Positions 46,926 through 56,690 of a stretch of DNA of 64,000 bases are shown here, piece by piece. The stretch lies in contig OZ005654.1 in NCBI GenBank assembly GCA_963930645.1, positions 266,405,700-266,469,699 of the forward strand, read 5' to 3'. A program made the position numbers and the translations under genes. Numbering within the stretch: the stretch's first letter is position 1; each line of letters opens with the position of its first letter. The notes beneath the pieces are model-generated. The model had not been told where the DNA came from. It searched no databases and saw only the letters and a program-made list of their open reading frames with translations. This DNA is from Salticus scenicus (taxonomy: Eukaryota; Arthropoda; Arachnida; Araneae; Salticidae).

Positions 46926-47405
46926 GTAAACAAAATATCCATCAATACTATCACAATAACTCTAGAATTCATGACAAAGTATGAACTAAGTAAAAGGAAA
47001 AAAAAAATGCATAAACACCTTGATGTTCTTATAAACTTTTAATCCACTATTTACAAAACTGCACCATCGTAAGCCACGATCTCAAGGAAGATACAAAGGC
47101 ATGGGCCAAATTCGTATTCTGAATGGTTCAGTGCTTTTTCACAATTCGGTCTCCGATTAACCTCTCACCGATTGGTTATCTCTAAAGGAAGGAATAGCCT
47201 TCAGCGCATGCGCAGATAGTGCGATTTTGGTCTCAAGGAAAGTGCTTTGTGTTTTAGTATAACAGATTATGCATTATTATTATTGTATACTATTAATTAT
47301 TAATAATTAGTTTTGTTCCAGTCATCAACGCTAAAGTTTCTTCGAGCGCATACTTAGGTATTTCTTTCTCTGCCTTTTTGAAGACTTTCTTTTTACCATG
47401 GTATC
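46926..47405. other. Downstream of the broken frame, no further domain seen
   Basis: 47,090-47,260 is less AT-rich ('cagcgcatgcgcagatagtg', an NRF1-like word), but I see no frame, TIR or tRNA-like box. I looked for continuation of the transposase-like fragment on the minus strand and found none. Confidence 0.4.
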
Positions 47406-47840
47406 TCATTTGGGACTTGAAACTAAATTCTCTAACATCGTAGCATCTTCCCTTTTACCACTTTGTCTCAATTTAATATTAGGAGCATGGGTTAAATCGT
47501 TTAGTGTATTTTCTGTTACAAGTGATTTTACTTTTCTTATTTAAGACGTAATTCCACTCGATTCAAAGATATTTTTTGGATGGCCAGGTTTCTTTATACT
47601 CAATAATTCACTTGTGCTGTGTAAATCAAAGTGTTTGAAAGATATATTAGAATTCAACCAATGATTGTGTTCCTTTACAAAAACATATTCACTGCGATGG
47701 CACGCTTTCCCTCTTTGATTAAATACAATCATGAATGAATGTACAAATCGGACCAATTCTTTGAGCATCAGTTCAAAACGGTTTTGAAAGTTGAATTTGC
47801 GGTAATCCACAAGCATATTTTCAAGCTTACATCTTGCCAT
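47406..47840 (-). pseudogene. Broken frame near the right TIR; candidate N-terminal fragment of the element's transposase
   Basis: From ATG at 47,840 the frame reads MARCKLENML, then 'LVRFVHSFMIVFNQ', 'HNHWLNSNISF' and 'KPGHPKNIFESSGITS'. It stops at 47,541 (TAA) and stays open in the same frame to 47,406 ('IRKVKSL', 'IKLRQSGKREDATML'). The order of a WL..I.F block, a GRPK-SFE-SS-like basic block and an LR-SGK-A block is like the N-terminus of a multi-copy animal protein family. I recall that family as carrying RAG1/Transib-like cores further on, but this is memory, not a search. It reads inward from the right TIR, about 600 bp away, as expected for an element's own gene. No core follows, so it is a remnant. 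Confidence 0.4.
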
Positions 47841-48416
47841 TCCATATTATTTATATTCACTTTTTTAACTTTTCGTGAAGTTCCCTTCTCGATACAGCAA
47901 GCAGTCTACCTGTAAAAAAATAAATATTTTCTTAAAATGCAAATGACTGCATATAAAATTTACCTATCTAGAAACAACAAGGAACGAGGAATAAAATGGA
48001 ACTAGAATAAGATTGTACAAAGATGTACAAAAATTTTTGGTATCTTAAGGATATCAAATCTTTGACTAAATTTAAAACAATTTTTAACACAAATTTACTC
48101 TAATGTTATAAAATAAATAATGAAAAGTAAATTTATTAACGTATGAAAATAATAGTTACAAACATTGTTGAAAAATATCCATACTCAAAAAAATATATCG
48201 GAAACACGTATCTTCACAACACGACCTGTAAAATGAAGCGCATGGATATGAGGATGGCCTTCATGAAAAACTGGTGGGAACTTACTTTCGTCGAAAGATT
48301 CGCAAAGGATGGCGGGTGCCTATTGTTATGATATTTTTAGAATTATTTGCCTAGGGTATCTACTTTGTTTTTGGAAGTTCAAAGATTATTATTTTGTGTG
48401 TTGATTTTTAAGGTTT
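47841..48416. other. Between the broken frame and the right TIR
   Basis: A possible 5' region of the gene fragment. A 62-codon plus frame (48,143-48,331) is not recognised. No other feature. Confidence 0.4.
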
Positions 48417-48449
48417 AGTCCCGCTAGATTTGCAATCCGTCGCACTGTG
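48417..48449 (-). repeat. Right TIR of the 8.8-kb element
   Basis: Read on the minus strand it starts with the heptamer CACAGTG and continues CGACGGATTGC. It is the inverse of 39,629-39,661. Confidence 0.85.
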
Positions 48450-48727
48450 CGGTGGTCCGAGAAAAATTTTCGTGGTTCGCAGAAAATTTTTTAGATTATT
48501 TACATTTTAAATGTTTATTAGAAATTACAGTGATTTTAAATTTAAATTCATTATTTTCGAAGTCACTCATGCTCAAACATTAGACATAAGAATTTTCAGT
48601 ATAACAGGAGCAGAAATGGAATAATATTTAATCACAAAAATTTTAATTGTAAATATCAGACATCGTTATGGCTTTGATTTTCTTAACTGTGTGTAATGTC
48701 TAGTTAAGTAATGTTTTTAATTTATTA
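48450..48727. repeat. Copy B, segment 6
   Basis: Collinear with 11,603-11,895 and with the second 730-bp unit of copy A. No gene. Confidence 0.7.
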
Positions 48728-49403
48728 GACTACTAGCAGGCTACGCCCGCTTCGCTGGTCACTATATTTAAATGAATTTTCAAATGAATTGGATCAGTAT
48801 TTATTTTTTACATCACATTACAAATAAAAACTTAAAAAAAAAAAAAAAAAAAAAATTGAAATCGCTTTAGATCTTGCTTCTTCTGGTACCCGTTACCTAA
48901 GGCAGCTCTTTTTTCTGCCCGTACTGCATCGAGTCCAGTTTCCCAATGTCTACAGAACGGTCTTTCCCGGGCACTTCAATCTGGGTATTTATCGACGACT
49001 TGTGGATTTTCTGTTATTTAAGAACTACGATTTTAAAGATGACTGTATCTCAGCATCTACTATATATTTTAATTTTTGAACCATGTGTTTTATAGCCCCC
49101 GTTATTTACACTATATTACGATTTGATTCCGACCAGTGCAATAAAATAAAATAAAAAAATAGATTTTCTTTTAAAAGGAATTAAATACATGAAAAACAAA
49201 CGAATTTTAATCAGTTTAATCCTTTCTACTATAAACTACCATTTTTTTCACCCAATAAATATTATAAATAAATAAATTAAAAAAAGATTTTTCTTTTAAA
49301 GGAATTAATTTAAAAAATGAAACATAAAAAGTTGCTATACTATAAAATGTATACATAAACGTAACAATTTATTTCAATGGCATTACCATTTGATTTTCAA
49401 TAA

Positions 49404-49443
<40 letters not shown>

Positions 49444-49724
49444 GAAAAAAAAAAGAATTTCGCCTTCAAATGAATGTATTAAATAAAAAATAAATAGTGA
49501 AATAACCGTTGCTAAGATACGCAGATGATTACAATCAAATAATTAAATTTATGAAAAATGCAGCATTAAAGCCAATATTTAAAAAGAAAAACATTAATTT
49601 AAAAAATTCAAATTTGAAATTCGAAAAAAATCTCGATGAGATGCACACCTGCAGGGTCCCAGGTACCTATATGCCAAATTTGGAAGCTCTGCGATCAATA
49701 GTGTGAGCACCAGAGCTCAGACAG

Positions 49725-49758
<34 letters not shown>

Positions 49759-49785
49759 TACTCTTTATTTATATAGATTTACATT
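48728..49785 (+). mobile_element. About 1.05-kb microsatellite-tailed element inserted in copy B
   Basis: Copy A at about 12,615 reads 'ttaatttattataatattta' without interruption. In copy B the insert starts 'actagcaggctacgcccgct' and ends with a (CA)n tract (49,723-49,753) and 'ctttatttatatagattt'. The start matches the complement of 39,013 and resembles that of 55,180. Interior A-runs and an ATA microsatellite (49,405-49,440) surround a GC-richer block at 48,870-49,010. Class not assigned; no frame is supported (49,509-49,706 is open but unrecognised). Confidence 0.65.
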
Positions 49786-50231
49786 GTACAACTGTTTAAA
49801 TTAGTTGGAAACGTAATCATCTTTCCATTTATTTTTAAAAATCTAAAAATCTAATATAGGCACATAAGAAAATTTAGTAAATGCAGGTTTTTACAAAGAA
49901 ATAGTAATTTATCAGTGTAGTTAAATCTTTCGTCTTAGTTTTTCCTAATATTGAAGTAATAAAATAGTGTTCCCTTTATTTCCCTACAATTGTCTCAACA
50001 CAATAAGCCCTTATGCAAATGCATAGTTCTTTTGACTGCATAAGTATCTACATTTTTCTTACACTAAAATAAGGATTTGCAATGATCTATATAAAATATA
50101 TTTATTTTATATTTATTAAATTGAATTCTCTGATTAATGTTCTACAAATACTTTACGTTTCCTAAACTTTAATGTTAGTGGTCTGTGGTATTTTAAATTT
50201 TGAATTTTGTGGTCCGTAGGAATTTAAATTG
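49786..50231. repeat. Copy B, segment 6 continued
   Basis: Close to 12,640-13,080; for example 'caattgtctcaacacaataag' is shared. It ends at the target of the ribozyme fold-back. Confidence 0.8.
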
Positions 50232-50288
50232 TAAATTTAGTGAAACACGAATAAACTACTACGTCAGAAACGCCAGAAGAAAAATATT

Positions 50289-50342
50289 CCGATGCATACA
50301 GCTGTTTCGGTAGCTTTAATCGTACCATCTTCAGTGCATAAA
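50289..50342 (-). ncRNA. Hammerhead-like ribozyme, minus strand
   Basis: The inverse of the plus copy: helix I TTTATGCA with TGCATCGG, core CTGAAGA (50,334-50,328), extra T, GGTA/TACC, GAA, ACAGCTGT and A. Only the helix II loop and a few helix I bases differ, which keeps the fold. Confidence 0.65.
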
Positions 50343-50357
50343 GAATTGCATCAATTC

Positions 50358-50411
50358 TTTATGCACTGAAGACGGTAAGCTTAAGGCTACCGAAACAGCT
50401 GTATGCATAGG
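50358..50411 (+). ncRNA. Hammerhead-like ribozyme, plus strand
   Basis: Helix I TTTATGCA (50,358-50,365) pairs with TGCATAGG (50,404-50,411). The core is CTGAAGA (50,366-50,372). Helix II GGTA/TACC follows one extra C. Then GAA (50,392-50,394), the self-complementary ACAGCTGT as helix III, and A at 50,403 as the cleavage-site nucleotide (GUA). All invariant core nucleotides of a hammerhead are present. The extra base before helix II is the one deviation. Confidence 0.65.
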
Positions 50412-50502
50412 ATTTTTTTTTTTCTTTGGGCATTTCTGACGTAGTAGTTTATTCGTGTTTCAATATTCCAACGCCAGGTCTCCTGTTATTATAAATTTAG
50501 TG

Positions 50503-52380
50503 GTTCGTGAAGTCGGAAACTTTGAAGATCGCTGGCGTATGGAAGGAAAAATGTTTAAAAATGTACTTCATAAAATTTTTTATTTTAACAGTCAGAAATT
50601 AGAGAAACTTTTCTAAATATTAAAAAATTATGTATAAACGTTAGGTACGTTTTAACCTGTTAAAAAAAGATTATATATATGGACTTTTCGCCTATTTCTA
50701 AATTTTGTGATAAAAAATGTAGATTCTGTAAATCCTTTTATAAAAAATTAACAATAATTTTCAATTAAACTATCATTAAAAATTTACAAAAAATGTAATT
50801 TGTCATTCAACATTCATAAAATGTATCCCATTGCTTCGATATTATAGAAATTTTGAATGAAGAAATATTTTATCTTTAACCTTTATGCGTATGTATAAGA
50901 AGAAATGCATTTCGATGGAAATGCATTCTTATATTTTTATTTAATCAAATATAATTATGTTAATTCTATATATTTGTTTTCGAAATATGTTGTTCTTTCA
51001 TTTTATTTGACTAAGCAGAGATTAAATATTATTCTTGTAGACGATTTGATTCACAGATACTTTTAACTTGTTTTTGATTAATTTTTTCGAAGGAAATCCT
51101 TGAACATTCTATTTCTTATAGCAATAAACTCAGAATGGGGAAGTTCATGCCATTAGTTTTAAGTGTCGGAACTCAGCACCAAACCTAATGACCTATTCTT
51201 TTTCTATTACATAAACAGAAAAATGTATTCTTTGTTTGTTTCATTTTCATTTTAAATTTGCTCGTACAAAAATAAATTATGTTGCTGTATGATCTGATGC
51301 AATGTAAAGTAGATTACAAATGTACTTGAGAAAAGCGAAGCTATACAAAAATTGTTATTTTCATGGTTTTGAAACACGCGAGACTTTACTTTAAAATGCA
51401 TTACATGGTAAATTCTATCCAAAAATTAGAATATTATTTCATTCATATATGTATGAGAATACGAATAGTTGAGTACCTATTTATTAATTACGAAAGATGA
51501 AATATTGATAATATTAAAAAATATAATGTTATAATAACTGTAATTTATATAATTACATTTCCTATATAGATATATATAATAAAAATAAATTTAAAATAAT
51601 ATAATTCCGTGTAAAAGTAGGCAATTGGTTTCCGGAACTTCTGGTGTGCCAATATGTATAAAAGTTCTAATTAAAAAAGTTACAAATTCTAATAAATTCG
51701 AGTAAATTAATTTGTTTATCTAACTTGTTATTATTTTTTAATTTGTTTCATTCAAATTTATTATGCAAAAACATAAAAAAAACAAATATTAAATTAAAGA
51801 TATTGATGTACAATTCGCCTTTAGAGACTGCCAAATTTTTTTAACCAACAGTCTTGTCTTCTCGAATCAGCTAGTTCTAAAATATATCCTTTTGAAATTG
51901 AAATAAGTATTTTTATAATTTAATTTAGAATTCATGAAAAAAGTTCATACATGCCCTTTGTTAATCGCATTATCTAGATAAATAATGAAATTTGAATCGG
52001 TAGTGTGCCTCTGAACTAGGTCCATTAGTGGTTGGAAGATTTTAAACTTAATGCGTGTTGATGAAAGTTTTAGTGTTCGAATTAGGTCGCACTCATGGAC
52101 CTAATAATTCGGAATTTTCCGTGTACTTATTCTAATATAGCGGAAATGTCTGCCAGGACCCATAAAAAAGACCCTCTATGCAGGGCATTGCAGCATAAGG
52201 AAGTGTAAGCAATCGGAATTAAAAATTACACCATCTCCTTTAACAAGCCCGCGAATGGTCCATTCGTGTGATGCTGTCGCACCCATCGCGACTATGTTTG
52301 AATATCATCGATCTATCAAATCGGAATAACCATACTCTTTTTAAGAATCAGGATTATAATGAGAATGAGTAATCTATATA
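50503..52380. repeat. Copy B, segments 6 and 7
   Basis: Collinear with 13,093-15,200, lacking the copy-A stretch 14,840-15,060. No gene. Confidence 0.75.
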
Positions 52381-52523
52381 CATAGCAGCCAAGTTTTTTA
52401 AAAAAATTATTCAATATATAATTACGGTTAAATATCAAGACAATTACTCTAAAAATAGTACGGTGTGAAAAAGGGGCGGGACTAAAAACATTCCGGAATA
52501 AATTAAAAAACTTGGCAGCGATG
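52381..52523. mobile_element. 143-bp MITE related to 36,457-36,660
   Basis: Ends CATAGCAGCCAAGTTTTTTA and, on the complement, CATCGCTGCCAAGTTTTTTA. The interior shares 'ggtgtgaaaaaggggcggga' type sequence with the other MITE. Flanks are TA-rich (tatata), so the TSD is unclear. Confidence 0.7.
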
Positions 52524-52769
52524 TATATATATAAACGGTTAAGATATTTCCTTGGACTCTGTTTGTCCGTGTGTGGACGCAAGTTGCTACCAAATTTTCA
52601 TACTTTAGTTAATTATAAAAAATCTGGTGTGAAACAACCACACGACTTCCATTACCCACTATTACACGTATTATAGGCATTTTTGAGAGATAATGTGATC
52701 AGAAAACATAAAAGTGACTTAAAGAGAAAATCGTTAGAGCCGTTTTTGAGATATCAATTTTTACAAAAA

Positions 52770-53375
52770 ATCAATTATTGACCAGAAAACAATAATTACA
52801 TACAAAAGTATATTTAAAAGTGAGTTAATAGAGCGAGTTAAAAAAAAAAAAAAAATCCGTACAGCCGTTTTTAAAGGAACGCGCTTAAAAGACCTGAAAT
52901 TGAACTACTTATACAGGAAGCCTATCAATTTTCCAGAACTAACCAACTATATCATTCGAAAGGACATCTAATAGAGTGTTTATATAGCAAATTTGAAGAA
53001 AATCTTTAGAGCCGTTTTTGAGATACGGACTTACGGTCCCACTTCCGGTTTCCGATGTTCCACTTCCGGTTAAACTCAATTATAGACAGGAAAACAATAA
53101 TTACATACAAAAGCATATTTAAAAGTGAGTTAAAATGGTGAGTTTGAAAAAAATCCGGACAACCGTTTTTAAAGGAACGCCTTTGCGAGGCCTGAAATTG
53201 AGCTATTTATACAGGACGCCTATCAATTTTCCTGAACTAACCAACTATATCATTCGAAAGGACATCTAATAGAGTGTTTATATAGCAAGTTTGAAGAAAA
53301 TCGTTAGAGCCGTTTTTGAGATACGGATTTACGGTCCCACTTCCGGTTTCCGATGTTCCACTTCCGGTTTTTCAA
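52770..53375. repeat. Two tandem units of about 305 bp
   Basis: 'acaataattacatacaaaag' recurs with a spacing of 305 bases (52,788 and 53,093), followed in both by 'aaccaactatatcattcgaa' and 'gagccgtttttgagatacgg', then 'tccgatgttccacttccggt'. Similar phrases are found near 44,800-45,060. No frame is preserved between the units. Confidence 0.85.
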
Positions 53376-53479
53376 TTTTCACCAAAATTTGGAAATTTCA
53401 TCTGTAGACCAGACATATTTTAATTCTAAAATTTCGTAGCTCTATCTTTATTAGTTTCTGAGCTATAATAGCCAGAAGA

Positions 53480-53485
53480 TTCTCC

Positions 53486-53529
<44 letters not shown>

Positions 53530-53665
53530 ACTGACCAATTGCCAAAAACCACTTTTTTGGACTCAGGGGACCTTAAAACGTGTAAATCAGGTGAAAACCC
53601 GATATCGAATTTTCAGACCGAATACAATACTTCCATTACCTACGGTAGTAGGGTAATGGAAGTAA
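53480..53665 (+). repeat. Dispersed repeat core next to (CA)n
   Basis: (CA)n at 53,497-53,522, then 'ctgaccaattgccaaaaacc', 'ggggaccttaaaacgtgtaa' and the terminal palindrome 'ttccattacctacggtagta'. It matches the complement of 1,787-1,950. Confidence 0.7.
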
Positions 53666-55184
53666 AAATGTGATTGACCGATATATAAGCTGTTTAACAC
53701 GACGGATTCGGAAAAATCGTCCCTTTTATTTGGTACATTATTTGTAACGAAAATTTGATTACATTCTTTAAAATTAATTAAAATATGAAAATTTCCTTGT
53801 AATAGCTTAAAAACTGGCCATTTAAACTATTAATTGTTGCCCCCCCCCCCCAAAAAAAAAAAGTTTTTTTTTTTTTTTTTTTTTTTTTTTTCAGCATAAA
53901 ATGAAATGTGCTTTCACGCGAAATATATATATATAATATTAAACTTGCTCATGCATATGAAAAAATAAGAGTATGAAAATTGAGTTAAAATAATAATAAT
54001 AATACTACACCTCAAATTTAGTTGTTTTCCCCCCTTTTGTTCAAATAATTTGTTTTTAGTACGGATGAATTGCCCTTGGCAGGAAAGCTAATTCAGCATT
54101 ATATTAAAGAGCTTTACTTAATCTATGGTATTTTTTAATTATTATTTTAATGCTGAAATAGCTCGCACATTTTCCCCAAGGACTCCACTTTCGCAAAAAG
54201 CCGCTTCAAGCCAAATAACGCAGCAAAAATGTAATTAAATTATAAAACATTGAAAAACAGAAAAGAAGGAACAGGTAAGGTAAAAGAAAAGGAAAGAAAG
54301 ATACAGAAAAAATAATCACATAAAGTAGGTATTTTTGTCTAAAGTGGCGATAAAATTTCAGAAGTCGCCAAGGGGAGTTATATTAAGGCTATACCATGAT
54401 CAGGTTTACATATTTCATCATTTCATTATTTATTTTTCTGTATACCAAATACTATTAACTAACTCAACTACTATCATAACCCCCAAAAATGCATAATGCG
54501 ATAGACGTAACCGATCATAGTACATTGTAATATTACATTTGGCGCGAAATTGCTGTCCTTTTATGGTTGATCGAATAAATCAAATATAGAAAGTAACATG
54601 ATTATGTACACCACGTATGGTGTTGTTCATATGTAACTGGGATTCAAATATAAAATTGCTAGTTCAAATTATTTAATATTTTCCGTTTCGAAAGTGTCAT
54701 CTGATAAGCATCCAGATGGAAGTCCACTGTTAAGCTATTGTCACAGTCAATAAACACCAGAGTCAAACACCAGAGTTAAACACCAGAAAAAATAAACACC
54801 ACAGTCAAACAGGCACCAGAGAGTCTGAGAATGAGTGGGCCGCTGCTGAAGGCAGAGGGGAACCAAATTGGACTTTAGAGAAATTTAATCATTTCTTTCT
54901 TTCTTTTATTTTATTTTTATTTATTCATTTATTTATTTTGTTTATAAAGCAGTATGGAAAAAAAGTTTCCTTTAAATATAGTGACCAGCGAAGAGGGCAA
55001 AGCTTCGTTGATTCACTACCTTCACTGATCTCATAAATTTAGAAATGGTTTCGTTAACAAACTTTGATCTATTGGCACGCAAGCAGCATCTGGCCGAGTT
55101 TTGTACATTTCGATTTTGATTTTAAAAATTTTCTTGCATTCAGAATTCGGTTCGTTCCCGAACCGGGCGTTTTTCTAGTGACAA

Positions 55185-56572
55185 ATAAATACGTATGAAT
55201 TAAAGAAATATGAGGCATAAATCAGCAAAACATCAGCCTGAACACCGGTTGATAAAAAAATAAACACTTGCGTGTTGGACAATTGTACAGCTAATAACAG
55301 ACTAAGAATTTGCCAAGTAAATACTTCAAGAAGAAGTCGAACACGAAGTGATTTTACGACTTTTTTTTTTTTTTTTTTTTTTTGAACGTACAAAAAAACA
55401 ATATTTTTAAAATGTAAGTGAAATAGAATTATTTTTCCTTTTATGCTGATAATTGTTTGTGTTAGGAATGGGTTTGTCAATGAGAAATATTTTAATTTGG
55501 TAATTGCAAATCACAATTATTTTTTAAAGTTTCAATCTTTCCATCAACTTTTCGACTTCTTACAACACTCATGTTTTCATGGCAAAGAATTCAAAAACAA
55601 ATTTTATTACTAATTTAAGTTCACTGTTTATTGTATTTAAGTTCAGCATATGGATATTTTGTATTAATTTGCAAGCTACACGATCCTAAATTCCAAAAAT
55701 TGTAAACTATGGAATAGAAGGAAAATTTCTGAGGCATTAATCGATGTCCTTAAAGATGATTCCATAGCGTTATACTCGTAGAAATATGTTATCGATAGAA
55801 AATGCATATTAAATTCTAATAAGTAATATTCTCGATTTTGTTTTATAATATGTATTACTATATATTAAAAATAACTTAAAGTTTCAGAAATTATAAAATC
55901 GTATAAAACAACTCGTAATGTATAGTATTTTATAAATAACACGAGTATATAACTCAAGTATATAAAATAACTCGTAATATATAATATTTTATAAATAACA
56001 CGACTCTATTACGGCAGTGAAAAATTTCAAACTTTTCGTACAAACAAAATAACAAAAAAACACTTTCTTTCAATATAATTTATTCAAAAATTTTTAATAT
56101 GGTAGAAATTTTAACACTATGAGATTAAATTGATTTTCCTTTTAACGAATATACTCTTAAAAAGAATTACAAAGGTAGTTAATTATTTCTCATATTTGTC
56201 TCGGGGGAAAGAATTTCAATTTCGAATTTAAAGTTCCCCATTATTTTCTACACTTTTGATTTTTCCATCAATTTTTCACATCTTTCATTATTTTTTTACA
56301 AGAATGGAATTTGTTATCAGTAAGACTATTTAAAATTTATTCTGTTAATAGAAATCCAAGAATCATTTGAACTAAAAGTTTAGTAGAAGAAAGTTCAATA
56401 ATATAAATGAAATTTAAAGGATTTTGCAAGTTACAGTTATATGATATAACTTTTTTAGACTGAGATTAAATACACAGCTTTATATATTTTTTAATTAGTT
56501 TCACTTAATATAATTGAATATATTTGTCTAACCATAATTATTATTTATTTTTTATGTTAGCGTGTTTGATTA
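55185..56572. repeat. Copy B, segment 8a
   Basis: Collinear with 15,215-16,402; 'aaacatcagcctgaaca' is shared. A T-run at 55,362-55,383 creates part of a spurious 101-codon frame. 55,900-56,010 has a small direct repeat ('aactcgtaat-tata-tattttataaataacacga'). No gene. Confidence 0.75.
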
Positions 56573-56690
56573 CAGTCGCCAGCATAATTTTTGAAACACA
56601 CAATCACATTTACCATATATATGTATATATATTATTTTCAATGGCAAGTTACAAGACAACAGATATCAAAAGAAATAAAAATTCAAAATA

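Larger units (their letters stand above)
39629..48449. mobile_element. 8.8-kb element with CACAGTG-type terminal inverted repeats and 5-bp TSD (candidate Transib/RAG1 superfamily)
   Basis: The left end begins CATAGTGCGACGGATTGCAA; the complement of the right end begins CACAGTGCGACGGATTGCAA. Over about 33 bp only three positions differ. The flanks are CGGTT (39,624-39,628) and CGGTG (48,450-48,454). Copy A reads 'aaccggtgctccaag' at about 11,598, one uninterrupted target. A terminal heptamer CACAGTG and a 5-bp GC-rich duplication are the known hallmarks of Transib transposons and of RAG signal ends. An 8-bp hAT reading of the ends does not give matching flanks. The interior is a nest of other repeats plus one broken inward-facing frame at 47,406-47,840. 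No catalytic core was found. Confidence 0.65.
50243..50491. mobile_element. 249-bp fold-back insertion with two inverted hammerhead-like ribozymes and 11-bp TSD
   Basis: Arms of about 100 bp (50,243-50,345 and 50,352-50,461) are inverses, followed by a 30-bp unpaired tail. taaatttagtg is duplicated at 50,232-50,242 and 50,492-50,502. Copy A at 13,082-13,092 has it once with no insert. Variable-length duplications of this size are typical of retroposition, and hammerheads are typical of Penelope termini and retrozymes. No coding capacity. Confidence 0.8.
52365..55184 (-). mobile_element. About 2.8-kb repeat-rich insertion in copy B
   Basis: Copy A at about 15,213 reads 'gggtaatgtcaaataaatac'; in copy B 'gagtaatc' (52,367) and 'gacaaataaatac' (55,180) are separated by this stretch. 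On the minus strand it starts cactagaaaaacgcccggtt, similar in style to the 'actag' repeats at 39,013 and 48,728. It contains the MITE, the 305-bp tandem pair, a (CA)n tract and long homopolymers (53,839-53,890). It may be several nested copies. No frame. Confidence 0.55.

Noticed and set aside
39629..48449. hAT classification from the CAGTG/TAGTG reading of the ends
   Set aside because: The 8 bases flanking each end in that reading do not match, whereas the 5-bp reading agrees with the empty site in copy A.
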